In this document: in pieces, positions 7,374 through 16,159 of the stretch
Position numbering within the stretch: position 1 is the stretch's first letter
Layout: the number at the start of each line of letters is the position of its first letter
Assembly: GCA_027037055.1 (NCBI GenBank)
Contig: JALWBR010000035.1
Location: 1-64,000, forward strand
From: Aquificales bacterium
GTDB lineage: Bacteria; Aquificota; Aquificia; Aquificales; Aquificaceae
Length of the DNA: 64,000 nucleotides
Direction: 5' to 3'
The notes under the pieces: model-generated
What the model was told of the DNA's origin: nothing
What the model saw: the letters and a program-made list of their open reading frames with translations, nothing else
Database searches by the model: none
Program-made: the position numbers and the translations under genes

Positions 7374-8875
7374 AAATAGAAGCAATCATATACAACATAC
7401 CCTATATAAGTATATCCATGCTTATCCCCGTAATATTTTCTCTCCTCATAGCCTTTACAAAGGAGGCATACACAAAACATCTTGCACTTATAAGCGTATC
7501 CGCCAATTTCCTGCTTTCCCTTTATATGGCAATCCTCTTTGACACTTCCAATTCCCAATCCCTGTACTTTTATGAAAGCTATACCATAATAGATGAGTTA
7601 AATATATCCCTCACTCTCGGTCTTGACGGTCTTTCAATGCTCATGTTTCTCCTTACAACCCTCGTATCCCTGGTAGCTGTTGTATGGTCCTTAAGGGACA
7701 AACAGATAAATCTGAGGCTTAAGGAATATTATATAGCCTTTCTCCTTACAGAATCCTTTCTTATAGGAGTATTTGCAAGCTGGGATCTTATCGCCTTTTA
7801 TGTATTTTACGAGCTTACACTCGTTCCCATGTTCTTCGTAATAGGTATATGGGGATACAAACTCAGACTTTACTCCGCTTACAAATTTTTCATTTACATT
7901 TTTGTCTCTTCCCTATTCCTGCTGGCGGGAATAGTCTCAACCGCATCCCAGCACTACAAAAAGTTCGGGGAGTTTTCCTTCAATTACTTTGATCTCCTGA
8001 ATAATGAATACTCCCTTCCCTTTGAAATATTCCTATTTTTCTTATTCTTTATAGCCTTTGCGGTAAAAACACCCATAGTTCCTTTCCATACATGGCTACC
8101 CGATGCCCACGGAGAGGCACCCACTGCGGGTTCAGTGGTTCTTGCTGCAATTCTGCTTAAAATGGGAACATACGCCCTCCTCAGATTCAATATAGGACTT
8201 CTCCCGGAAGCGTCCAAGTTCCTCTTCCCTTACCTTGCAATACTCGGAATTATAAGCATAGCGTACGCCTCATGGATGACCATAGTCCAGAAGAATATAA
8301 AAAGATTCGTTGCCTACTCCTCCGTAAGCCACATGGGTTTTGTTGTTGCTTCCATGTTTTTCCTTAACAAGATAGGTTTTAAAGCATCGGTTATAGAGAT
8401 GTTCGCCCACGGACTCACCAGCGCCTCCCTGTTTATGATAGCAGGGTTCGTCTATAACAGACTTCATACTTTCAACATGGACAACCTAAAAGGTTCCGTT
8501 AAATTTATGCCCCTTTTTGCCATAATAGTGGCAATAACAGGCTTCGCATCCATGGGTCTGCCCGGAGGCTCTTCCTTTTGGGGTAAATTCTTAACCCTAA
8601 TGTCCGCAAGGGAACACGGCATGGAACTTGCTATAGGTGTTCTGGTGGGCGGTTTCTTCAGTGCGGTTTATGTATTGTATATGTTAAAGACCTTGTTCCT
8701 TGATGTAAAAGAGGAGAGTGTCTTGATACATTTTAAAGACATCAGAGGGGCAAAGCTCCTCGCCTTCATAGGTGTTATTATTCCCATATTTATGGTTGGT
8801 TTCTTGCCCTTTATATTCTTCGGTTTTTACGAAAGGTTCCTTGATTTCTTTACTTCAAATATCCTTAATAGGTAA
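7370..8875 (+). CDS. nuoM: NADH-quinone oxidoreductase subunit M
   Basis: Second antiporter-like proton pump subunit, 501 residues with about 14 helices. Conserved features include the glutamate helix FYELTLVPMFFVIGIWG, the lysine-bearing VKTPIVPFHTWLPDAHGEAP and KRFVAYSSVSHMGFV. The start ATG overlaps the nuoL stop. nuoN begins 12 bases after its stop, with GGGG just upstream. Confidence 0.96.
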   Translation: MKIEAIIYNIPYISISMLIPVIFSLLIAFTKEAYTKHLALISVSANFLLSLYMAILFDTSNSQSLYFYESYTIIDELNISLTLGLDGLSMLMFLLTTLVSLVAVVWSLRDKQINLRLKEYYIAFLLTESFLIGVFASWDLIAFYVFYELTLVPMFFVIGIWGYKLRLYSAYKFFIYIFVSSLFLLAGIVSTASQHYKKFGEFSFNYFDLLNNEYSLPFEIFLFFLFFIAFAVKTPIVPFHTWLPDAHGEAPTAGSVVLAAILLKMGTYALLRFNIGLLPEASKFLFPYLAILGIISIAYASWMTIVQKNIKRFVAYSSVSHMGFVVASMFFLNKIGFKASVIEMFAHGLTSASLFMIAGFVYNRLHTFNMDNLKGSVKFMPLFAIIVAITGFASMGLPGGSSFWGKFLTLMSAREHGMELAIGVLVGGFFSAVYVLYMLKTLFLDVKEESVLIHFKDIRGAKLLAFIGVIIPIFMVGFLPFIFFGFYERFLDFFTSNILNR

Positions 8876-8887
8876 GGGGTAAAGTTT

Positions 8888-10354
8888 ATGGGTATAGAGA
8901 GATTGGTAGGTGCTGTTGAGATAGGCAAGCTGTCTTCAGTACTGCCAGAGCTTATTATCTTTACTTTGGCATTTATCCTTTTTGCCTTAGACCTATTCTT
9001 AAAACCTTCCCAAAAAAAGGCAATATTGCCCCCATTAACAGCGGGTGGTTACATAATAGCTCTCTTGAGCTTTCCTCTTGTTGAAACGGGTATAAATTTC
9101 GGTGGGACCTATGTTGTGGACAAACTTTCCCTCATTATAAAAGTATTTGCAATACTCATAGCCCTTACTGTACTTGCCTTCTCAAGGATATACTTCTCCG
9201 AAAGGAAATCTTTCTACGGTGAATATTACTACATAATTACCTTCACACTTCTCGGTGCAATGATACTCGCCTCATCCTATAACCTTATAGTTGTTTATGT
9301 AGCCCTTGAACTTGTATCTGTAGGCTTTTACATACTCACTGCACTGCTGAGGGGAAGCTTTATATCAAAGGAAGGTGCCTTTAAATATCTCATATTCGGC
9401 GGTATAAGTATAGCCCTTGCATCTTACGGAGCGGTATTTATGTACATATACAGCGGATCCGTTGACCTCAGGGAAATACTTACCCATAAGGGAGAGGATC
9501 TTCATTACCTGATACTCGGTCTTGTATTTTTCATGATAGGATTCGCGGCAAAGGTGGGTGCTGTTCCTTTTCACTTCTGGCTTCCCGACGCCTACGAAGG
9601 TGCCCCCACACCGGTAACAGCCTTTATGGCATCTGTGGGTAAGATGGCTTTCTTCATTCCGGTTATAAGGGTTATGCCTTATATTTCGGAAACCTTCCAC
9701 CTTCCCTGGGTCCTTACGGTAGGTGCAATAGCTGGTATTACAATGCTGTACGGAAATGTGGTGGCCCTCGTTCAAAAGAATATAAAAAGGCTTCTTTCTT
9801 ACTCATCAGTGGCCCACTCGGGCTACTTTCTTGCGGGAATAGCATCCGCAAGTCTAATAGGTGTTAAAGCGGTAGTCTATTTCCTTATTGTTTACGCTAT
9901 AATAAGTGCGGGTGCCTTTTTGACCGTGGCATACCTGGAAAAGAACAAGGACTGGAGTAATAGGATTCAAGAGTTCTCCGGCTTAAGGTTCAATTTTCCT
10001 TATTTAGCCTTTGGCTTTATGGTTCTCTTACTCGCTATGCTCGGAGTTCCGCCAACCGTGGGATTCGTGGGCAAAGCCCTCGTTTTTACATCCCTCTCCT
10101 TCTCGTCCCTATGGGTAGTAATACTTATAATGATCATTGCAACGGGTATATCTACGGGCTACTACCTTAGGTTAATAGTACTAATGTATATGAAGGACAG
10201 GGAAAAGACTATAAGCGTTGAAAACAAAAGTATATACGAGGTTATATCCCTCATACTCTTATCCGCATCCGCAGTATTATTGGGTGTGCTTCCTTCCATA
10301 GTATGGCGGTTTATAAGCGAGTCAGGTGATATACTCTTTAAGGGGTTGAAGTGA
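8888..10354 (+). CDS. nuoN: NADH-quinone oxidoreductase subunit N
   Basis: Third antiporter-like subunit of complex I, 488 residues with about 14 helices. It has ELVSVGFYILTALLRG (channel glutamate) and GAVPFHFWLPDAYEGAPTPV with the conserved lysine just upstream. The stop TGA overlaps the start of nuoA, so nuoA follows rather than precedes the membrane-arm genes, unlike the usual nuoA-to-N order. Confidence 0.95.
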   Translation: MGIERLVGAVEIGKLSSVLPELIIFTLAFILFALDLFLKPSQKKAILPPLTAGGYIIALLSFPLVETGINFGGTYVVDKLSLIIKVFAILIALTVLAFSRIYFSERKSFYGEYYYIITFTLLGAMILASSYNLIVVYVALELVSVGFYILTALLRGSFISKEGAFKYLIFGGISIALASYGAVFMYIYSGSVDLREILTHKGEDLHYLILGLVFFMIGFAAKVGAVPFHFWLPDAYEGAPTPVTAFMASVGKMAFFIPVIRVMPYISETFHLPWVLTVGAIAGITMLYGNVVALVQKNIKRLLSYSSVAHSGYFLAGIASASLIGVKAVVYFLIVYAIISAGAFLTVAYLEKNKDWSNRIQEFSGLRFNFPYLAFGFMVLLLAMLGVPPTVGFVGKALVFTSLSFSSLWVVILIMIIATGISTGYYLRLIVLMYMKDREKTISVENKSIYEVISLILLSASAVLLGVLPSIVWRFISESGDILFKGLK

Positions 10355-10725
10355 TGGAGTATGTCGGACTTTTAATACTTCTTGCAATAATGCTGGGTAT
10401 AGGATTGGTGGTTGTATTTCTGAACACCCTTCTTGGTCCCAAAACACCCCAAAAATGGGACGACTACCCTTACGAATGCGGTGTTCCCCTCTATGATAAA
10501 AGTGTACAGACGACCTTCCACCAAGGCTACTATCTACTCGGGCTTCTCCTTCTCCTCTTTGATATAGAAGCAGCATTCCTGTTCCCCTGGACCATCGTAT
10601 ATAGGTATTTGGGAATCTTTGGGTTTATAGAGATGTTCCTCTTCGTTCTTATACTGACGGGCGGTCTGCTTTACGCGTGGAAAAAGAAGGCTATAGACTG
10701 GCAGTTTGAGATAGAAGAGATGTGA
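10354..10725 (+). CDS. nuoA: NADH-quinone oxidoreductase subunit A
   Basis: Small membrane subunit bordering the quinone site, about 123 residues with three helices. The loop DDYPYECGVPLYD carries the conserved cysteine that gates the quinone cavity, and LLFDIEAAFLFPW is the second-helix signature. ATG 10354 overlaps the nuoN stop by one base and has AAGGGG about 8 bases upstream; GTG 10351 is an in-frame alternative. It is directly followed by the nuoCD fusion, with nuoB missing from its normal place. Confidence 0.94.
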   Translation: MEYVGLLILLAIMLGIGLVVVFLNTLLGPKTPQKWDDYPYECGVPLYDKSVQTTFHQGYYLLGLLLLLFDIEAAFLFPWTIVYRYLGIFGFIEMFLFVLILTGGLLYAWKKKAIDWQFEIEEM

Positions 10726-10736
10726 GGAGGATTACA

Positions 10737-12518
10737 ATGCGGTGGGCTAAGGAGTCTGACCTTATAGATTTAAAGGAACTTTTTCCAGATATAAGGATAA
10801 ATGAGAACAAGGGTACTACAAGTGTTGATATAAGCAAGGATAAACTGATAGATCTTTTAAAGTTTTTAAAGGAAAAGAAAAATTACAGGCTGTTCATAGA
10901 ACATTCGGTGGTAGATCTAAAGGATATTCTTGATGATCAAAAGTTATTTAAAAACGCAACCTCGGAAAATCTCATAGCATTCCCAGAAGACAAGGAAAGC
11001 AGATTCCAGGCTTTTTATATACTAAGGAATGTGGACGAAAACAAGAAGGTGCTTATAAGGACGAGAACGGATGGCAGGCTTCCCACCATAGAAAAGCTGT
11101 GGAGGGCGGGCAAGTGGGCGGAGAGGGAAGCTTACGATATGTTCGGGATAGAATACGAAGGACACGAGAATTTGGTAAGGGCTTTCCTGTGGGATACATA
11201 TAAGTATTTTCCTTTAAGGAAAGATTTCCCCTTGGAAGGTATTCCCAACGAAAACCTGCCTTCTTTAAATGAAGTACTCGGTGATGACCTACAGGGTACA
11301 ATGAATTATTCCCGCACCCACACAGCCATACCCACCCTTGAAGATCTTGAAATAACAGAAAGGAACAGGCTTAAAAAGAAGGCACAGATAGTGTTAAACT
11401 GGGGGCCCCTTCATCCCGGTACACATGGGACCATGTGGTTCCTCTTTGACCTTGAAGGTGAGAAGATACATCAGTGTGAGGTAATCCTCGGTCAGTTACA
11501 CAGGGGTGTTGAAAAGCTTGCGGAAAATGAGATGTACACCCAGTTTCTCGTTTATACGGACAGAATGGACTATCTGTCAGCCCTTTGTTCCAATCAGGCG
11601 TGGGTGGTTGCAATAGAAAGGATGCTCGGCATAGAGGATGCAGTGCCTCCCAAAGCAAAGTATATAAGGACAATGCTGTCCGAACTCCAGAGGATAAATT
11701 CTCACCTCCTGTGGCTTGGGACCTATGCCCTTGATCTGGGCGCACTCACAATATTCCTCTACGCCTTTAAGGAAAGGGAAAAGATAATGGATATCCTTGA
11801 AGGAATAACAGGCGCAAGACTGACCATAGCCTTCCCCCGTATAGGCGGAGTGAGGATGGATTTGCCTAAGGGTGCTACCGAAGTTATAAGGGCATTTATA
11901 AAAAGATTTCCCTCAGAGCTTGCGGAATGGGAAAGGATTTTAACGAGGAACAGGATATGGCTAAGGAGAAATAAGGATGTAGGTATCATAACAAAAGAGG
12001 ATGCTTACAGCTACGGTGTTACGGGACCAGTTATAAGGGGCTCGGGAATACCGTATGATATAAGGAAGTTTGAACCTTACGATGCCTACGGAGAGGTTGA
12101 ATTTGATGTACCCGTAGGAGAAACAGGTGACTGCTACGACAGATATCTGGTAAGGATAGAGGAGATGAAGCAAAGCATTAGGATCATTGACCAATGTTTG
12201 AATGTACTTGAAAAGATGCATCCCGAAGAACCTTTCATGGCGGAATCGCCTGATCCCAAGAAGATAAAACTATCAATGGACGGTATAGGTCTTAAGGTAC
12301 CCATGGGTGACATATATTCCTCAGGTGAAAATCCGAGGGGAGAGCTGGGATTTTATATAATATCAACAGGAGCCATAAAGCCTTACAGGGTAAAGGTAAG
12401 GCCACCTTCTTACTACAATCTCAGCATTTACCCCAAGCTCATGACGGGTATGATGGTTGCGGATGCGGTCACCATACTCGCAAGTATAGACCCCGTAGTG
12501 GGAGAAACGGATAGATAG
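10737..12518 (+). CDS. nuoCD: NADH-quinone oxidoreductase fused subunit C/D
   Basis: One 593-residue protein joins the 30 kDa (NuoC) and 49 kDa (NuoD) subunits at the base of the peripheral arm, where quinone is reduced. The NuoC half (to about residue 190) holds EREAYDMFGIEYEGHENL and YFPLRKDFPLEG. The NuoD half holds NWGPLHPGTHGTMWF, GQLHRGVEKL and GETGDCYDRY. The ATG at 10737 is preceded by GAGGAGG at a 6-base gap, so it is preferred over the upstream in-frame GTG at 10722. The C-D fusion is known in several bacteria. The cluster ends here. Confidence 0.95.
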   Translation: MRWAKESDLIDLKELFPDIRINENKGTTSVDISKDKLIDLLKFLKEKKNYRLFIEHSVVDLKDILDDQKLFKNATSENLIAFPEDKESRFQAFYILRNVDENKKVLIRTRTDGRLPTIEKLWRAGKWAEREAYDMFGIEYEGHENLVRAFLWDTYKYFPLRKDFPLEGIPNENLPSLNEVLGDDLQGTMNYSRTHTAIPTLEDLEITERNRLKKKAQIVLNWGPLHPGTHGTMWFLFDLEGEKIHQCEVILGQLHRGVEKLAENEMYTQFLVYTDRMDYLSALCSNQAWVVAIERMLGIEDAVPPKAKYIRTMLSELQRINSHLLWLGTYALDLGALTIFLYAFKEREKIMDILEGITGARLTIAFPRIGGVRMDLPKGATEVIRAFIKRFPSELAEWERILTRNRIWLRRNKDVGIITKEDAYSYGVTGPVIRGSGIPYDIRKFEPYDAYGEVEFDVPVGETGDCYDRYLVRIEEMKQSIRIIDQCLNVLEKMHPEEPFMAESPDPKKIKLSMDGIGLKVPMGDIYSSGENPRGELGFYIISTGAIKPYRVKVRPPSYYNLSIYPKLMTGMMVADAVTILASIDPVVGETDR

Positions 12519-12521
12519 TCT

Positions 12522-13601
12522 TTATATACCTTGAAAAACCTTCGCAAGCCTTTTTATAGCTTCAATCTTTTCCCTTTCTCCGACTTTTGCCTTTTCTATA
12601 GCCTTCTTTAAAGACTCCACCGTGCCGTCGTAAACAGCCCTATTCACTGGGTAAGGGTGTCCATCCTTCCCGCCGTGGGCAAAAGTGTATCTGACTGGAT
12701 CTTTAAAAGAGGGTTCCGCACCGAATATTATCTCCGCCACAAGCGCCAAAGCCCTCAGACTCTTAGGACCGAGACCGGGGATAGATAGTACATCCTTAAA
12801 ATCCTTTATCTCCTTTTCCAAAGACGCTTTTACTATTTTTTCCACATTTCCCATCTTTATATCCGATGCCTTTATGTAATGTCTGTCAGGAAGATTTAGT
12901 GTTTTTATCTTTTTTATCTCTCCTAAGGTAGAGAAGGGATCTCTCAAAAGGGTTATTATTGCATCCTTTGATCCTTCAGATTCCCTATCCGTCATATTTA
13001 TAAGTATCCTCTCATGCTTAACGGGTGAGCTTATACCCGTATGGGGTTCCTGAGTAAAATCCTTAACCTCCTCACTGAACCAGTGGTATCTCCTCGCATA
13101 CCTCAACTTATCATTCATACCCTGCTGTACCACACTCCATCTACCCTCCCTGTCAAAGAATATCACATGATGATAGAGCTGATATCCGTCTTGAAGGGCG
13201 GTATTGTCAACCTTAGCCACAAGCCTGCTTACCTCTTTAAGCCTTTCCGCATCCACCCCAGTCTTCTCCCCCGTCTCCTCTATCTCCTTCGGCGTCTCTA
13301 TAGCCTTTTTACCCTTTCCTCCCGCTACAAAAAGACCGAGATCATAACATGATTCTCTCAGAGCTTCCTTTAATGCACCGCACACCGTGGTGGTAAGACC
13401 GCTTGAGTGCCAATCAAATCCCATAACACAACCGAGGGACTGAAACCAGACGGGATCTGAGATCCTCTCCAAGAAAACCTTCGTCCCAAATTCTGATACT
13501 ATTACCTCAACTATGCTTCTTGATAGAAGAACCATTCTGTTAAACAGCCAAGGGGGTGCCTTACCGTAGTGAAGTGGTAAATTGGCAATACCTTTTCTCA
13601 T
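12522..13601 (-). CDS. DUF763 family protein
   Basis: 359 residues matching the DUF763 family as I recall it from archaea and thermophilic bacteria. The N-terminus is MRKGIANLPLHYGKAPPWLF, followed by GFDWHSSGLTTTVCGALKEA and NTALQDGYQLYHHVIFFDRE. A helix-hairpin-helix-like stretch SIPGLGPKSLRALALVAEII sits near residue 270, hinting at DNA binding. Biochemical role unknown. It converges on nuoCD (3-base gap) and diverges from the DsbC-like gene, with a palindromic ATTATAAT in the short shared promoter. Confidence 0.85.
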   Translation of the reverse strand: MRKGIANLPLHYGKAPPWLFNRMVLLSRSIVEVIVSEFGTKVFLERISDPVWFQSLGCVMGFDWHSSGLTTTVCGALKEALRESCYDLGLFVAGGKGKKAIETPKEIEETGEKTGVDAERLKEVSRLVAKVDNTALQDGYQLYHHVIFFDREGRWSVVQQGMNDKLRYARRYHWFSEEVKDFTQEPHTGISSPVKHERILINMTDRESEGSKDAIITLLRDPFSTLGEIKKIKTLNLPDRHYIKASDIKMGNVEKIVKASLEKEIKDFKDVLSIPGLGPKSLRALALVAEIIFGAEPSFKDPVRYTFAHGGKDGHPYPVNRAVYDGTVESLKKAIEKAKVGEREKIEAIKRLAKVFQGI

Positions 13602-13628
13602 TGAAAATTCACCGATGATTATTATAAT
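13601..13628 (+). promoter_or_regulatory. Promoter TTGAAA-16-TATAAT, leaderless start
   Basis: TTGAAA at 13601-13606 and TATAAT at 13623-13628 are separated by 16 bases, and the ATG of the DsbC-like gene is 8 bases after the -10. No Shine-Dalgarno site fits in that space, so the message is probably leaderless. The -10 lies in the palindrome ATTATAAT (13621-13628), which could also serve the divergent DUF763 gene. Confidence 0.6.
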
Positions 13629-13636
13629 TTATTCCC

Positions 13637-13960
13637 ATGTTAAAGATTTTTATATACAGTTTAATTCCGATATACATACTCTTCGCCTTTGATAAGAACC
13701 ATACGGGGGATAATATATTTCAACCCAGTGAAACATTTGCCTGCATGGGTAACTGTATGGAATGCCACAGCCTTACAAAGCAGGAAGCCAAAACAATACT
13801 ATCAAGGGTGGGTTGTTCAAAAATATTGTCCCTAAAACCTTCAAAGGTACCAGGACTGTGGCAGGTTGAATTTCTTGATAACAAAGGGCAAAAGAGGAAT
13901 GTATTTATAAACTTCGGAAAGGATTTCATTATTGAAGGTAAAGTGATAGAAGCTAAGTAA
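13637..13960 (+). CDS. Stand-alone DsbC-type dimerisation domain with CxxCH motif
   Basis: 107 residues: a hydrophobic N-terminal signal (residues ~1-18), then CMGNCMECHSLTKQEA, then LSLKPSKVPGLWQVEFL and FGKDFIIEGKVIEAK. The latter two match the N-terminal dimerisation domain of DsbC disulfide isomerases. The catalytic thioredoxin domain that normally follows is absent and the gene stops cleanly. CMECH fits the c-type haem attachment pattern, and an extra Cys lies 4 residues before it. Expected location is the periplasm. It could be a haem or metal carrier or a regulatory partner for a full DsbC; neither is shown. It overlaps the convergent GNAT gene by 8 bases. Confidence 0.72.
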   Translation: MLKIFIYSLIPIYILFAFDKNHTGDNIFQPSETFACMGNCMECHSLTKQEAKTILSRVGCSKILSLKPSKVPGLWQVEFLDNKGQKRNVFINFGKDFIIEGKVIEAK

Positions 13961-14441
13961 TATCCTTTGTCATCCTTATCCAGTAATTGTATCTGTCCCT
14001 CTCCTTAAACCCGAACTTCTTGTAAAGCCTTTTAGCCCCCTCATTCTCATCCCCCACCCAAAGCTCCGCCTTTTTCAAACCCCTATCCTTAAAATACTCA
14101 ATGGCCCTTTTAACAAGTGAAGAACCTATACCCCTACCCCTATAATCGGGCAAGACAACTATTTCATGTATAGCTCCCACATTGTTATGCTCCCTCTTAC
14201 TGAACCAGTTAGAATCCACCGCAATAAAACCAACCGTATCCCCGTTTATCTCCGCCTTCCACACACCCTCTGGATCCCTTTTTAAAAGCCACCTTATGTA
14301 GGATCCCACATCCTTAGGATGGGTGTAGGCATATTCTTCAAGACCCTTATAAGATTCAAGATAGATCTCAATAAGGCGATCTATATCCTCTTCGGATACC
14401 TTTTTTATTTCAAGCTTTCCTAATTTATCCTCCACACCCAT
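13953..14441 (-). CDS. GNAT family N-acetyltransferase
   Basis: 162 residues with the GNAT fold. Motif A is visible as EIVVLPDYRGRGIGSSLVKR (acetyl-CoA pyrophosphate loop, residues ~92-111) and motif B as ELWVGDENEGAKRLYKKFGF. The length and ending resemble RimI-like acetyltransferases, but the substrate cannot be named. It is the last gene of a minus-strand operon after the LolA-like gene (6-base gap). Confidence 0.88.
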   Translation of the reverse strand: MGVEDKLGKLEIKKVSEEDIDRLIEIYLESYKGLEEYAYTHPKDVGSYIRWLLKRDPEGVWKAEINGDTVGFIAVDSNWFSKREHNNVGAIHEIVVLPDYRGRGIGSSLVKRAIEYFKDRGLKKAELWVGDENEGAKRLYKKFGFKERDRYNYWIRMTKDIT

Positions 14442-14447
14442 AAGCCG

Positions 14448-15056
14448 TTAATACGCCTTCCTTACACTTACACCCGCGGGTATGAGTACATCAAAGAGAT
14501 GTCTTGAAGGTCTGTAGTTCTTGCTTATATCCCTTATCTCAATATATATATCATTACCCTCCTGGTCCGTTACCTCAATTCCCTTTATATTCATGTCCGC
14601 ATCAATATAAAGATTAACCTCCTTTATAATATCATCTTCCTCCTTGGGCTTTAATATCAACTTCTTGTATTCGCCTTCAATAATCTCTCCAACTAAAATA
14701 AATACCTCCTCCAAAGGTCTTGAAAAAAGGAAAAGGGCTTCAATCACTGAAGACCTGTTGTTACTCACCTTGTCAACTATGACCTCACCGTCCTCTATGT
14801 AGTGAATCATTATCTTATCGCCGTCACACACAATTGTAGTCTTATCAGGATAAAGATACTCAACTCTGAATCTTCCTTTTCTGTCCGCGTAAAACATACC
14901 CTTTGAAAGTTCAATATCGGGAAACCATCTATACTTTACCTTCTGAATAAAGTATATCTTTATGGTTCTTATCTCGGAAAGTTTACCGTCAACCATTGAA
15001 AGTATATTTGCATGAGAGTAAGAGAAAAGAATGATCAATAGAAAAAGCAATATCAC
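14448..15056 (-). CDS. lolA: LolA-like periplasmic lipoprotein carrier
   Basis: 202 residues with an N-terminal signal sequence (residues 1-16, ending near SHA). The mature part fits LolA/LolB-like open beta-barrels: GMFYADRKGRFRVEYLYPDK, CDGDKIMIHYIEDGEVIVDK and a PSRHLFDV segment. LolA shuttles lipoproteins from the LolCDE exporter to the outer membrane, consistent with the diderm cell implied by the TonB receptor and porin in this window. Sequence identity of LolA proteins is low, so the call rests on layout and key blocks. It overlaps the M28 peptidase gene by 4 bases. Confidence 0.75.
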   Translation of the reverse strand: MILLFLLIILFSYSHANILSMVDGKLSEIRTIKIYFIQKVKYRWFPDIELSKGMFYADRKGRFRVEYLYPDKTTIVCDGDKIMIHYIEDGEVIVDKVSNNRSSVIEALFLFSRPLEEVFILVGEIIEGEYKKLILKPKEEDDIIKEVNLYIDADMNIKGIEVTDQEGNDIYIEIRDISKNYRPSRHLFDVLIPAGVSVRKAY

Positions 15057-16159
15057 AGCCTATCAAACCTCCTTATGAAGGAGACAAGAAGATCATGCCA
15101 CATTTCAACCTTATCCCACGCTATAATGCCAAAGTTGTCCATCTCCGTATGTCTCAAACTGAAAGGGTTTGAAGATAGGAAAAGGGATTTTATACCTTTT
15201 CTTTTAAAGGGTATATGATCACTTACACCCGTTTTACTTTCCCTGAATGGTATATCAATCTTAAGATCACTTATATGTCTGTAAAACTTGTCCATAATTT
15301 CTTCATCGTTATATCCGTCACTATCTTTATAAATTACAGAAGCGTTGTGCCATCCAACCGAGTCAAGATTTATGGCATAGTAGGCATGTTCAAGGGAGTT
15401 CCTAACATGGTAAGATGATCCCTCCAGACCGAATTCTTCACAATCCGTTATCAGGAATCTTATTCTGCAGAAGGTATCCGCCTCGCTCCTTAACAGTTCC
15501 CTTGCTATAAACAACAAAAGGGCAACGGAGACTCCATTGTCTATTGCCCCTTCAGTAAAGGGTTTTGTATCAAGATGTGAAATCATGTAAATCAGAGGAC
15601 CTTTACCCACCTCAAAGTATATATTCCTACACTCCGCACTTTTTACCGATGTTCTGCTAACAAGTTTTATTTCTTTACCGGATATATGTTCCACATCCGA
15701 CCTTTTTATATTCACAACGGGTATGGGAGAGTTTCTCACATTACCTACGAAAAAGCTGTCAACACCTTTTATATAAGTTATAAGACCGACAGCACCCTTC
15801 TCAGCAAAAATCTCTGCCTTCTTCCATGTGGGAGTGCCACCCTCCTCTGTGATGACAATTTTTCCCTCAACATCCTCATCTGGATTTTCACGAGATATCG
15901 TTACAGCCTCAATCTCCGCTGACGGACTACCGCCGTAGGATATACACTCTATCCTTTTATCTCCGCAGTATATGTAAGACTTGGAAGGCACGGACTTTGA
16001 AACTTTAAATCCTTCCTCCTTAAAGGGAATACGGTTGTTTTTCAAGAAACCCCTTACTATTCTCCTTGCTTCCCTTATACCAGAAGAGTAAAAACTCCTT
16101 TCATAGGAGCATATCTCTCCTACCAAGTCTTTAAGCTCTTTTAAAACTTCAATTCTCAT
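15053..16159 (-). CDS. M28 family zinc aminopeptidase
   Basis: 368 residues with a PA-like insertion (around residues 80-170) and an M28 catalytic domain. Zinc-ligand blocks are visible: SHLDTKPFTEGAIDNGVSVA (His and bridging Asp), TDCEEFGLEGS (catalytic and metal acidic residues), NLDSVGWH, and late SDHIPFKRKG with the last His. No signal peptide is apparent, so it is probably a cytoplasmic aminopeptidase. It overlaps ilvE by 11 bases upstream and the LolA-like gene by 4 downstream. Confidence 0.88.
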   Translation of the reverse strand: MRIEVLKELKDLVGEICSYERSFYSSGIREARRIVRGFLKNNRIPFKEEGFKVSKSVPSKSYIYCGDKRIECISYGGSPSAEIEAVTISRENPDEDVEGKIVITEEGGTPTWKKAEIFAEKGAVGLITYIKGVDSFFVGNVRNSPIPVVNIKRSDVEHISGKEIKLVSRTSVKSAECRNIYFEVGKGPLIYMISHLDTKPFTEGAIDNGVSVALLLFIARELLRSEADTFCRIRFLITDCEEFGLEGSSYHVRNSLEHAYYAINLDSVGWHNASVIYKDSDGYNDEEIMDKFYRHISDLKIDIPFRESKTGVSDHIPFKRKGIKSLFLSSNPFSLRHTEMDNFGIIAWDKVEMWHDLLVSFIRRFDRL

